A DNA stretch of 64,000 nucleotides from Heligmosomoides polygyrus polygyrus (lineage: Eukaryota > Nematoda > Chromadorea > Rhabditida > Heligmosomidae). Below, in pieces: positions 22,401 through 33,890 of the stretch. Position 1 is the first letter of the stretch. Each line of letters opens with the position of its first letter. A program made the position numbers and the translations under genes. The DNA lies in NCBI GenBank assembly GCA_947396885.1, contig OX377203.1:29825253-29889252 (forward strand), read 5' to 3'. The notes beneath the pieces are model-generated. The model worked only from the letters and a program-made list of their open reading frames with translations. It was not told the origin of the DNA and did not search any database.

Positions 22401-25400
22401 GCGGGCTGATTGCGAGATATTGAAGACAAAAAAAAAACGATCAAGAACTCACTTTAGCATCGTTTCTCTTAGATTCGGTCAAGCGATACTTCTTCTTCTT
22501 CGTCACGGTCTTAATCTCCTCCACGATGGTTTTCTCAAGACCTTCACGCTCTCGCGAAATATACTTCGTGCTGCAAAAACGCACCGTCAATAGCAGAAGC
22601 CCTTTCATTTTGCCTCATTTATGTGCCACCTACCATTATCAAGGTTTCTTTAAATAAGAAGATTGAATTTTTAAACTAAAATTTAGCCAACAAAACCAAC
22701 GGAGACAAATGGATAGCAACAAATACAATGACAAGTGAACAACCTCATCTCCTTTTTCTCCACACGCAGATACTCGCCCACGTTCAAGGAGGAGCTGGAA
22801 CTAGAGTCGCTAGACGAGTCGGATGAATGCCTGGAAATCACCACACTTTCGTTGCCTGGAACTTGTAGTCAGTGGTAGCAATGAGGTTACCGTCTTCGTT
22901 TCTTTTTCTTCTTTTTGCTTTGCCTCGCTCTCCCGTCCTTCTTGTTCCTGGATGTCTCTGCTGGTGTCCGAGGGGTATGCGGTGCGGCTTTTTCCTCTGA
23001 AACTGTTTAGTTTGCTACTATTTCGGCTGTGAAACTGAAGAGAGGTGTAATCTTACCGGAAATGGGGGCGGAAGAAGCACCTGGGAGTGGCTGTGTCACG
23101 GGCAAATGTGGGTAGTTGGGTGGGAACTGGCTCGAGCCACCTGGCGGCAAAACCGAGTAAGGCGGTGGAGGTGGATACGCTAGTGGACAGAATCCCGGGG
23201 TTAATGGGGGCATTGGAGGAGGAAGGTTACTGGGTCCAGGCTGCAAATGCGGAGCGTTGAAATCTGAAACAAACGCATACAACATTTGTCGGAAATTCGA
23301 TTACAAGCATCGGACACAGGTGGATTCAGGATGTGAAGGGTTACTAGTGTTTCAGTGCATGTGAACAATATAAAATCACTAACTCTGAATAAAACTGCGC
23401 CGATCAAAAACACGTCACAATTCTCCCCTTTAAGATTCACCTGTGAACACCCGTGCGATCTCAAAAGTATTTTTAAACAATTTTCAGTATAAAATCTAAG
23501 GCAACATCTGAATAGAGGCATATATCACACCACCACCACGCCCAACGTGCAAGCAAGCACTCTTCACGCCATACAACCCAAAAAAGCCCTAAAAGTTAGG
23601 CTTCAGCATGGACGCTACTTTTGTCTTCCACTCGGCGGTACCTGTTTTAGTGAGGAGAAAAAAAAAACAACGTAGGCGAAGGAAAGCTAATTCAAAAAAT
23701 TTCCTCTAAATACTTTTTTCGGCTTCCTCGGTGAGTGGATTGGTGTTAATCTAGACTTTAAGCTAAATAATAACAATGGAATAATTGAAAAATAAAATAA
23801 TAGATTGTTCACACAACATTGCCGATATAGTATTTCTTGAACATTTAAACAAACGCTTTCGATTATTCCATTACACGGAAGCTAAGCAAATGTTCTTCAG
23901 TAAATCTAGGGGCTTTTCCTATCTAGAAGCAAGTCATTAAGGAAGAAATGGGTGAGACTGTGTGTACCTCAGAAGACATTGCTTACAACTGGGAACAGGG
24001 TGACCTAGCCAGGCACAAGGAATATAAAACAGAGGGCGTTCAATCCAGATTTGCGCGCTCTGCAATATCACCTTGAAGTTGGATGAGGCAATAACGTCAG
24101 TGTGAGTACTCGACAACGTCGTCATTACGAGCAACGAAGGGCCAGCAAACTACATCACTCGAAATATTCGAGACGGGTCTTCGAGCTACTGCGCTGTGGA
24201 AACGCAGGAAGACAATTCTGGCGGTTCGGAGATGTGAAAAGATGCTTGACGAGTTCAGGGCTTAAAACGAAGGGACAACATTTGCATCATGGGAAGGATG
24301 TCTCGCCAGTGCTACACAGAAGAACATCGACGAACCGCAACAGTGAAATAGGGGAAGGTGAAAGGAAGATGAGTTGAGCTGGTTCGACGGCTTAAGGTGT
24401 GATCCTAGCATGAATGCTTGAACTGCATCTTCGTCATCGAGCTCCACAAAGCACAAAGCCTTCGAACACAGATAGCAAGGCAAATGAGTACGTTAACGGA
24501 ACGAAAAAATGAAGACGGTGGAGAGGCTTGAAGACGTGGACCGATACACAGTGGCCGTTTCGAGAGCGATGACGAGGTCTCTACATCGACGAAGACGAGC
24601 AGCGCATCAGCTAGCACATGAAGTTCTCAAGAATGCCAGAAAAGCGTTCCTAGCTGGACGGTGCTCTTATACCCCTCTTATACCGGCAGCAGTCATCCCG
24701 ATAGTGAACATTGTAAAGCCACCCTTGTATTTTCTAAGTTTGCAGTTTCTTGGGCTGCGTGCCCCATCCCCTCCTACAGATAAAGTCGGCAATGGCATGT
24801 CGAACAATCCAATAAAGTGATCAAAAACAGTGGGAACATTTCAGCGTACCAGCTGTACTTTTAACGTCCCATCGACTTTTCTTCTGCGGAGGCTCCATCG
24901 GTTTCCCTTCCATCGCCTGACAATTGGAATCGCCGTATTCGCTGTTGTGTGATTGGTTATTATTTACATCTTTGCGGCTTGATTCATTGGAAGTTTGACG
25001 CGGCTTGCCATCGTAGCGATAACGAGTCACGATGCAGCCACTTTCAGGATAAACTTCACATTTTGAGTAGCGTTTTCGGTTAGTAGTTACCTCATGGGGT
25101 TGGGATTCACCATGCCCCCTCTTTGGGGATGAATCCGTAATGAAACAGCAGTCACGTTTCCTTCCATTGTCATCTGCGCGGCTTTCTTGTTGAAACCTTT
25201 TATGAACTCTGTATTCGTGTTCATAGCCGAAGTCGTCACGCCTTCGTCGGAATTGTGGACGAGACCTGCTCTCACGCTCCGGGCTATAGCCACGCCTTCG
25301 ACGCTCATCCATTGAATCCCTTTCAAAACCAGCGTACCCTCGACGAAATCTCGGGTGATCCGCTCTGTTGTGTCGAAAGCCAGCATAAGAGTGCCGTGGA

Positions 25401-28400
25401 GGAGGCTCAGTCAGCATCGATCGAGGGTTTGGATTGTAGGAGTAGGGTGGCGGATCTGGAGGATTTGCGAGCGAAGTACAAGGATCCTCAGAGTAGTAAC
25501 TTGCATACGGAGCCCAGCAAGCGTCGCCCACAAAGTAGTTATTCACTGCAGTGCCGTCCATCCAAGAGCAAGAGCCGCTTGGATAGACGTCTTCGTAGCG
25601 GCGACCGACTTCGGAGTGAGCGAAGCGTCCTCGGGCGTCTTCGTAACACTGACCTGTAAGCTAACTGACATGCAGAAACACACCACAAAGCAAGCGCTGT
25701 GCAGTAAAAGTAAGCAAGCGACCCCTATAACTGGCTTCACGACAATGCTACTGCGGAACTTCCTGGGAATGAAGTAGCGCTGCCCACGGCTGCGCACTCC
25801 AACTCTCACAGATTGCTTTGATATAGCTATTACTCGTGAAGGCACTTGTAGGGGCAACGTCAGCAGACGTGAACACCATGGGTACGGCTCATGCTTTGAA
25901 TGAAGGCGAATAGGCAGTGAATGAAACGACAGAGAGGAGCAAACATACCGGAATGAAACATTGGCACCGGAGGCGGAGGTAGGTGTGGAGCAAATGCGTT
26001 GGGCAGAGGATGACCCACTAAAGAAGGACCATCCAGTGACGGCGTAGGAGGTGGAGGAGGGTCCAACTGCGGTGTACGAGGACGGGCAGTCGACGTCCTT
26101 AAACACCCAAACCTTGCTATAACCCCTGTTGCGCACTGCGGCTGAAAATCCTCCTAACCATAAGATCCAGATACGATCTTCTAAAAATGAAAATCGGAAG
26201 TAAATACCGTGGAGCTGGCAAATCCAGCGAGGGAGTGCGCGGCTCCAGCGCTTTCTCCATGTTGCGCGGAGTCGCTGGCTCCACTGAAATCGCCGGTGAG
26301 TCCACATCCATGACGTCATCGTTTTGTTCAACGGTGGGCTCAGGTGGGAAAGTAGACTGACTCGCTTGCATGACTAAAGAGCGAACCTTGAGAAAAAGAA
26401 GCAGCAGTGCTTGAACAGATGAGTGAGGAAAAATGGTGATATAGTTGAGAACACATAATCTCAGGTCTGCCACAACTAGTGGTTTCTTGCTTTGCACTCA
26501 ATGCATAAAACTGGTGACTTAAATCCTATAAAATCACGTAGGGCTTAAAAATCGTGTGTTCCATGCAGTCATTTAGACCGCGTGCATGAAGATGGTTTTC
26601 CAGAACTTTTCTTGTGAAATCAGTCAAATTGAACCGCATTGCTTGAAAGTCAACAAAGTGAGTACCAATGGTTCAAACAAATGGAATGTTAAGGCAACCA
26701 CAACTGCAACCTTCGTATAAAAATAACACCATTTAGGACTCACGCGCTCGGTGCTTTGAAGCAAGCTGGCTTCTCCGTGTGTTCAGTATGGTCTCCTCCA
26801 GTGTCTTCAAGTGAACCGGGATACGCATTTCTTCACCAGTGGCGTCTTCGAAACGCTGACTCAGTAAAGCGACTAAAAAATTAGAATGCAGCTGTGAAAT
26901 GCTGAAATGAAATGCTTAGTGTGTTCTATTGAACCGCGCTGATATCAAACTCGGGGATTCAACATATAACTCTTTCCTGAACAGTGGAAACAGGAAAATA
27001 TGCCTTGAAATTCCAACAAAACAACGACAAGAAACATCGATGTCGGATAACCGGATTTGGATAAACTCCTCGGGAGTAAAGTGCCTTTAAAACAAATCCA
27101 AGAACAGTGAAAACTCGGAAGTAGATGAATACCTATAACGATAAATTAACTTAACCGGTTCGGTTCACTAAGCAAATGGAGGGTAATTACGAATGCAGGA
27201 GGCCATTTTTAATATATTCTGTTTCACGCCCACTGTTTTGATTCGATCCGTCGGTTTGCTGCTGCAGACTTCGCAATGCCCCGTACTATTACCAAAAACG
27301 GCACCGAAACACGTTATACAGAAGAGTTATGAGGAAGACCTCCCACAGATGCATCACTCGTTGTGATCAATTGAGTTCAATCCTTACGTAAACATTCATC
27401 ATGGCCAGTGGAGGAAGTCTGACGATCATTAAAATAATACAGGCTGCCTTTCAACAACGAACGAACGACAGCCGACGTTCCCAGGATATCTTTGCTCTAA
27501 CCATAATTCTTTTTTTTCTTTTTTTTTTTAATTCATAGTCTCCTTTCCAGAACATCGCGTCCTTCGCGCATGTAGCTCACTGTGCTTTCTTGCAACCTAT
27601 GTTTATATGAGTATGACAGAATGAAACTTACAGTAGGGATCGTGACAGCAAGATACTTGACCTCCCATAATACTTTTACCATCGTATTCAAGGACGAACT
27701 TCCGAGCCTCTGAAAAACGTGTTTTAAGGTGAACAAAAGAAGAATAGGAAGACAAGCCTTCAATTAGTAAAGCACGTCTGCATTTTAAGCCCCCTTCTGA
27801 GGTGCTGAATCCTACGAAGACGATGTTCGTAAGAAACGGGCGGGTTTCTGATGCCCGCGTACGCTCAACGAAACATCTCTGAATACTACACCTAGGTGTG
27901 TCTGAATCGCAAACGGAACACGGGCAACGAATGCCGAAGCCAGGGAATACGAGCCGCTTGGAAACCGTGGCAGCGGCAAGTGAACAAAACGATGGCGTCT
28001 AAGTGAAGAAAACGATGAGCGCTTTGTGCCAACCTACTCGACTCCAGTGACGCTATCGCACGGGCTTACGCTAAAGAGATAGGCAGGCTGGCCACCCATG
28101 CAGCTTTGTGAGAATCTGCTGGGCGACAGACGTAAATGACTAGATTCTGTGGAATGCACACTACGATTCAAGGTCTGAAATCCTCACTGGGAAAGTATTT
28201 AGGAGACATGGTGTCTTCTAAGAAAAAAACGATCTACTACTATCTCTGGAATTGCTTTAATACAAGAGGAAAAACGTGTCGTAAGATCAAAGAGGAATGA
28301 AAAATATCATAAAGAAACTTACCGTTAAAACTATTAAACACTATCATAGCCATTCCCATGTGCTTCTTGGTCACGGGGTGATAAAACACTTCAAGATCAA

Positions 28401-28977
28401 CAGGTGCAGCTATTTTCCTGAACATCATGAAGATCATCTGAGGTCGTAAATTCGCTAAACAGCACGCGGAAAAGTGGTGCCGATGGTATAACCGGAGCTA
28501 AATCTTACGAGACAAGCTGGTGAAGAAACGCCTTGCTAACATTGTCGTTCAACTTGAAAACAGCCACCTCTATTTTGGGGGAAAACAGAGTATTTCGGTC
28601 AACCTACAAATATAAAATTGAACAAAAAATAATATGCATTTCAATCTATGAAGCCAACCAGCCTGTCGAAAGCATTTTCGATTGAAAGAAAACAGAAAGC
28701 AGGAGCGACAAAGAGAATAAATTACCGTGAATGTGGGTACATTCAGATCAGCTGGCGGCACTACGCGATAACGAATATATTGATTTCTAGGGTCTGATAG
28801 GGGCAGTTTGACATCGTACTAAAATAGAAAATTGAATTAAAAGGCGATGCAAAAGGTAGAAGAAAAGTCTCACCTTAGGATGTCCAGGAATATGGCCATT
28901 ATATCTTCGAATCGTCTCTTTGGCGCCAAGATCTTTATCATATAGAGTCTTATAATTCCGAGGAGCGTGTTGTGAAA
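13628..28977 (-). CDS. set-2: SET1/COMPASS histone H3-Lys4 methyltransferase (SET-2 orthologue), first exon missing
   Basis: 36 exons in continuous phase: 28874-28977, 28726-28818, 28510-28603, 28323-28417, 27632-27709, 26744-26872, 26208-26373, 25949-26097, 24850-25653, 23057-23263, 22891-22996, 22744-22830, 22453-22570, 22298-22380, 21959-22058, 21636-21890, 21471-21566, 21209-21411, 20969-21143, 20328-20507, 20151-20246, 20013-20090, 19513-19616, 19372-19461, 19237-19316, 18952-19148, 18756-18896, 18654-18680, 18457-18573, 18067-18210, 17763-17984, 16547-16666, 16380-16490, 16125-16214, 15132-15206, 13628-13783; about 1,720 codons. Order: N-terminal RRM, Pro-rich and Arg/Ser/Glu-rich middle, N-SET, SET, post-SET, stop. 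It methylates H3K4 in the nucleus as the catalytic subunit of COMPASS. The 24850-25653 exon could instead end at 24859. One exon (28510-28603) needs an extra base to stay in frame. The start exon was not found and may lie upstream of the RTE insertion. Confidence 0.9.
15520..15715 (+). repeat. dispersed repeat B, diverged copy
   Basis: Shares the blocks ATTTCCCGCCCAGGCCA and TGTCTGGGAAAGATAAA-like sequence with copies near 33.6, 57.4, 60.8 and 63.5 kb. It lies in a SET1 intron. No coding role is apparent. Confidence 0.6.
16547..18896 (-). other. N-SET region exons of the SET1 gene
   Basis: Exons between 18896 and 16547 encode the conserved segment before SET. Exon 17763-17984 carries [18 protein letters not shown], equivalent to the GCARSEGYY motif of SET1 proteins. 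Exon 16547-16666 carries SRSMHRRLL, equivalent to the RSEQRRLL stretch just before SET. N-SET contacts other COMPASS subunits. The 17764-16667 intron contains an open frame (16706-16954, minus) that I could not place. Confidence 0.8.
20247..20327 (-). other. GC-AG intron in the SET1 gene
   Basis: The donor reads GAG|gcaagt, the classic GC-type consensus, and the acceptor tttccag. Both flanking exons are in phase 0 (...QKRNE | AQQALRAQ...). The nearest GT donor, four bases downstream, leads to a stop in the next exon. Confidence 0.65.
21412..21470 (-). other. possible second GC-AG intron in the SET1 gene
   Basis: Donor AAG|gcgagc and acceptor gttttcag keep phase 0. GT donors near 21430 would leave an 18-base intron or break the frame. 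The donor-side and acceptor-side exonic sequences are similar (GCATTTCCGAAG and GCGTTTCCGAAA), which hints at a local duplication. Confidence 0.4.
23264..24849. other. long SET1 intron without recognised genes
   Basis: Between exons 24850-25653 and 23057-23263. Short open frames occur on both strands (24102-24377 and 24509-24820, plus strand), basic and without recognisable motifs; they may be decayed transposon pieces. Confidence 0.35.
27632..28977 (-). other. RRM-containing N-terminal module of the SET1 gene
   Basis: Exons 28510-28603, 28323-28417 and 27632-27709 together encode an RNA-recognition fold with [13 protein letters not shown], then [18 protein letters not shown] (RNP-1-like) and [16 protein letters not shown], which follow the SET1 RRM pattern. 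Two upstream exons (28874-28977, 28726-28818) encode the family's pre-RRM segment ([25 protein letters not shown]). The acceptor of the 28323-28417 exon was chosen as gatgttcag because it keeps the phase. Confidence 0.75.
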
Positions 28978-29273
28978 CTTAAACCGCTTCATTAGTGGGA
29001 ACGCATTGAGCATTTCTCGGCTATTAACCTATTGCGAGCTGCAACGACGTGTGTTCTACTTATACTGTTCAATTTTTTTTGCTCAGAATAAGCTCAACAC
29101 GGCACGTTCACAGCAGATTCTCGAACCACGACTTTGGAGTGTGATTTTAATGGCCAACGCGTTCCACTCTGTTCGATAACGTCAGCAAAAGTAAAGCTAA
29201 AACAATACACAAGGATACAACGTTAAACTTGCTAGCACCTCATAAAATGGTGTCTATAATTTCCTATTCAGGA

Positions 29274-29324
29274 AATACCACATTCCCAGAACTTTTCTTG
29301 AGAGAGTGCTGGGAATGTGGTATT
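29274..29324. repeat. perfect 16-bp-arm hairpin beside the RTE insertion
   Basis: AATACCACATTCCCAG at 29274-29289 pairs exactly with 29309-29324 around a 19-base loop. It lies about 90 bases from the inverted RTE segment. Confidence 0.75.
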
Positions 29325-29416
29325 GAGATTGATCCTTGAGAGAGTGCCCTTCCCACACTGGGACGCATCCAGATGTTTGTATGGCAGTCTATATTTCTAT
29401 TTTGTATGGCATTGTG

Positions 29417-30720
29417 CATCGTCCTTTCGATTCCACGCTGCGCGACGCTGATCGCGTGCTCATCCTGCTTTCGTATAGCCCAGGTCTCTGAGGCGTATGT
29501 TAGGGCAGGGAGAACAGTGGAGTCGAATAGGTGGGCACGGAGTCGGACGTTCTTCGTTTTCTTCACGACTTCTTCGACGCTCTTGAAAGCTCCCCAAGCC
29601 GCTCGTTTCCTTCTGCTCAGCTCTGGTGCTAGGTCGTTGGTCATGTTGACTTCGCGACCCAGATACACATAGCTGGAGCATTCGGAGATGTTCGTTCCGT
29701 TGAGCGAGAATGGGGCATCAGAAACCCATCCGTTCTTCATGAACATCGTCTTCGTAAGATTCAGCTGCAGTCCAACGCTTCCACATACACGATCGAAGTC
29801 GGCCAGCATTCGTTCCGCCTGACTGATGCTCGGGGTTATGAGCACGATGTCGTCAGCGAAGCGAAGATGGTGCAGTTGCCGGCCGTCGACCTTCACTCCC
29901 ATGTCTTCCCATTCTAGTTCGCGCATGACGTTTTCGAGAGTGGCGCTGAAGAGCTTCGGGGATATGGTATCCCCTTGTCGAACCCCTCTCTTCACGTCAA
30001 TGACGACGTCGTTGTAGAATGGTGAGATCTTGGTCGTGAATCCACTGTACAGCTCTCGAAGGACTCTGATGTACTGAGTAGGAACACCCTGGGTGAGCAG
30101 GGCTTCCATGACCGCTTCAGTCTCGACGGAGTCGAATGCCTTCTTCAGGTCAATGAACGTAAGGCACAGCGGCAGCTTGTACTCTCGCGACACTTCGATG
30201 AGCTTCGTAATGGTGTGTATGTGGTCGATCGTGCTGAATCCTCTCCGAAATCCTGCTTGTTCGCATGGCTGTCCTTCGTCCAGCGTTCTACTAATCCTAT
30301 TCAGGATGACTCGAGTGAACAGCTTGTAGACTACGGACAACTCACGCAAGTGAGAGAAGGTCTCCGGAGTTCCGAGCTTCGCCGACGTTCGAAGATCAGA
30401 GACGCTGTCGCATGGGCCAAGTCGTCGAAAATTAGGTGGGCCGGCCACGTAATGCGATTCGCAGACACCCGCTGGACGAGAGCCGTCACAGATTGGATTC
30501 CGCGGGATGTCAAAAGAACACCAGGACGCCCACCAACGCGTTGGTCGGACTTCTTCGTGAAAGCCCTGAACGACCGATATGACGCTCTTCGTGTCCCTCG
30601 AGCGAGGAGGATCCATTGGACCACTCTGGCACGCGACAGGGACGAATGGAGACGCTGCTGGCGCCCGCTCGAGCAAGTCGATGATCAACGGGATGACAGG
30701 TGATACAGGTGATGGCATTG
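29417..30720 (+). mobile_element. 5'-truncated RTE-type non-LTR retrotransposon with inverted 5' segment
   Basis: The minus strand of 29417-30340 encodes RT from LSVVYKLFTRVI through RQGDTISPKLF and FADDIVL to AQRGIERTM. The plus strand of 30342-30703 encodes the continuation (VREGLRSSEL, WAGHVMRFAD, RTPGRPPTRWSDFF). The two pieces are adjacent in the protein but opposite in the DNA, with the most 5' sequence at the junction: the structure made by twin priming during target-primed reverse transcription. The plus-strand part ends in GGTGATACAGGTGATGG, a typical RTE tail. The endonuclease domain is missing, so this copy is dead. It lies just upstream of the first SET1 exon found. Confidence 0.85.
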
Positions 30721-32380
30721 TGAACTCAGTCGTCGAAAACAGGACAAAACGTTTGAAAAACCGCCAAAATTCGAAACTGGATCAATAAATAGAGGTCATC
30801 TTATACATCCAATGTCTACCAGTTGCGGTAAAGGGTTATAAGGGCTCGCTCATACAGATGTAGACCGCTCGCGATACAAGGACCGCTGCAGGTCGAAAAT
30901 GAACACCACCAAATATAGTGGCAAACCACATTTTGACCTTATCGAAGTCCAGATTTCAAATCAATGTTGGCGCTAGACTCTTCAGAGACTTATTTTTCAA
31001 CCCTATTAATCACTGACCATGCGGTGGGTGCGGCCTTGGCTGGCCCGAACCGTGAGGCTTCCGATGGTTGGGCGGCGCAGGTGCGCGATCGCCTGCATCA
31101 GCCATCTACGATCGCATATGTGAACAAGACGCGCCTAAATTTCGAGAGATGACATAGCGTCGAACAGATCAAGTTTCGAGTGGATCAAACGATCGGCAAA
31201 ATCTACTGAAAATCGACATCCCGTCTTCGAACCTAAATAGTTTGAGGAGGATCAAGAACGATCAAGAAATGGTACTAGATAAATGCAAAATCTCGCCGAA
31301 GATGCGGATAGGAAGGCATAGGCAAATGCACCGCTTATGTACTAACAGTAACAGCAACATAATGACAAGGTCGACGAAAGCTGAATGTTCCTCAATATTT
31401 GTACATCCTAAACAGTACGGTTCCATGTTCATAAGGATGTCAGCGCAAGTCAAACACTCTCCTTGATATGGACCGCGCAGTCTACTTCTGCTTGATCAAT
31501 TGAATCCAGTTTGCATGCGTATATTATCCGAATTGTGGAAGCCAGCCCAACAGCGCTTTGCTCCTGAACGAATCCTAGACAACCTGCTCATCTCCGGTGT
31601 TCTTCGTACATTAGTAGCACCAATGATAACGGTAAAAGTGTGAATTACGGTGGCAGATTAATCACGCATCTGCGTTAACCAAATGCCTATAGAAGTGCAA
31701 TGAAGTGATACGATTCGTGTGAGAAAAGGCATCTGGGCTTCAGGGGTCGGATTCATCAACGGTTAAACCCCAGGGTGTGCGGCGTACAAGAAGTGCAGAT
31801 ACCCACGATGAAGCATACATATCTAACCCTTATCTCTACCCCTTATACTCCTCATACCTGCGGGTTTGGTTGACGGACCAGACGTTAGAAGTTGCTATAC
31901 ATTCGTGTACAAATGGTGCTACGGCTTGAGTCGAATCGTCAAACATTTGGTGGCCTATGACCGACAGCAATCGGTGTAATTTTAAGAACGAATCGCATAT
32001 TCATGATTAGCACCCTAGATACCCCCCCCCCTCCTCCCCATTCCCTACGACTAATTCTTCTGATCCCACCACACTCACCAATAGCTACCATAGTCGGCCA
32101 AGGCATACGTTTCAGGAGTGGACGTCAAGATGAAGCCAAATGACCATCCTAACGAACCTTGGAGAAATTCCGTTTTTAAGGTTGTGAAGGGATAGTAGAG
32201 AAAACTTTACATAAAAGGGTCAATTGGACAGGCCTTAGGTGCATGTGCGAGGCTTCTACACGTTTGACAGGCTTACACAGCTTGGTGATTTCCACGAGAA
32301 ATTTTGCACACTTCCAAGGAAGTTCGATGCTTTTGAAACCAAACTGAACACCTTACAAGCCAAAACGAGTATCTTTCAGA
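30721..32380. other. no recognised gene
   Basis: Only short open frames, and a C-rich run near 32020-32040. Missing 5' exons of SET1 could lie here but none was identified. Confidence 0.3.
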
Positions 32381-32389
32381 TTAAGCTAG

Positions 32390-33005
32390 AGACTCCAACA
32401 CGGTCAGAATAATTTTTCTTTAATGAAAATTTAGTATAACTTTCGTTGTGGCTTTTTAAATTCACTTTCCCCAAAAAACCCCCGTTTCAAAATTTAGAAA
32501 AATTTTAGAGAATGATAAATTAAATTTTGATTTAAAAGACAGTAAAGCAGCAACCCTTTAGTGTATTAAAGGAAAAGATCGCGCTATGCACTCGACAGCA
32601 CCGTCGAAATTTTCTAAACATTGATAGCAAAAATTCTGTTTCTGTGGAGCACCGCGGAGGTTAACGGTACAACAAAAACAACTAAAAACACACACATATC
32701 CTCACACTCCTGTTTCAAGTAAGCAGGATTTACACCACAATCAAACAAAACTCACGATTTAGTCGAGTATATGGCGCGATCTCCCCTTCTAATACACTAA
32801 ATGATTGACGCCTTCGTGCGCCTTAAAATGAATGTAATTAACTATTTTCCTTAAAAATTAAATTTTTATAAAATTTCAAAGTGTGCTCATTTATTGCAGC
32901 AGGTGAATTAAAAAAACTTTAAAGAAAACTACACTAATTTTTAAACAAAAATTATTTTAACCGTGTTAGAGAGTCTAATTTTCTAGAGTAATCTAAAACA
33001 CGCTG
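32390..33005. repeat. foldback repeat family A, diverged copy
   Basis: Left half contains GAGACTCCAACACGGTCAGA and right half GTGTTAGAGAGTCTAATTT, with AT-rich interior similar to copies at 45.4, 49.5, 52.4 and 61.4 kb. Confidence 0.5.
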
Positions 33006-33601
33006 ATTTTGATTTGATAGATGTTCAGCCTGATTTCAAAAACGCCAAGCTTGTGTTTCACGTTCAAGCTTCTCAGCCCTTTGAAAGACGATAGAACATG
33101 AGGTCATAACACAGCCCTACTCAACATCTCTGGCTCGACAAGGAAAGGAAGGATAAGCATAGACGTTTACCCATCCTTTAGAAAGCATCATAATTTTTAT
33201 TAAACTGTTTGCCGCGGAAGGACATTGAGCACACGATTCTTTCACACAATAATCTGCGGGGGCTGTACGTAAACAAATCAGCAGGCGCTGTCAGATAATT
33301 TGATGGAGCAGGGATGCATAAAACAGAAACATTCATAACGATCCAAAAAGCAAAAATAGAGAGCGGAAGGCTTGGTTGTTGTGGAACGGAATCTGACGTC
33401 GATTCGTGGTACATAACGGACTAGCGTCTCCTACCGACTGCGCCGCATGTGGTCTTTTTTGCACAAATAAAGTTAAGTTGCAGGTTTTAACGGGGTCTAA
33501 AAGTGCTATAATAATGAGTAAGGATATAAGAAGTAAGCAACAGCCTGATATATCGATTCATATTTTTTGACCATCAATTAACCTCCTTATATTCTACCAC
33601 G

Positions 33602-33890
33602 GGCGCGTGTAGCGCATTCGGAGGAGGCGCGACTGTCGCGTGCACCCGATACCAGGTTCCTGGTTCGGATTTCCCGCCCAGGCCAACCAAGCCTTTCATT
33701 CCTCCGGGGTCGGTGAATTGGTACCAGACTTGTCTGGGAAGGATAAAGCGCTGACTTGTTCATCGGCTGGCCACCGTAAGTCATTGTATGGCCAAATACG
33801 CATTCATGTCGCCTCCACGACATCCCGTAGAAGTAGAATGCGCTGGCGTATCTCAGAAGGGATTGAGTAACGCCGTCCTTTATCCTTTAT
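33602..33890 (+). repeat. dispersed repeat B
   Basis: Near-identical over about 220 bases to the copy at 57405-57655 (blocks CCCGATACCAGGTTCCTGG, GGCCAACCAAGCC, GACTTGTCTGGGAAGGATAA, CCACGACATCCCGTAGAAG). Open frames in it are by-products of the repeat. Confidence 0.75.

Noticed and set aside
28418..28440. Including MIFMMFR at the start of the fourth SET1 exon
   Set aside because: That choice puts a stop in frame after the previous exon; the internal acceptor gatgttcag at 28418-28426 keeps phase and fits the RRM.
33602..33890. Coding frames on both strands at 33587-33870
   Set aside because: They fall within dispersed repeat B and recur with frameshifts in its other copies.
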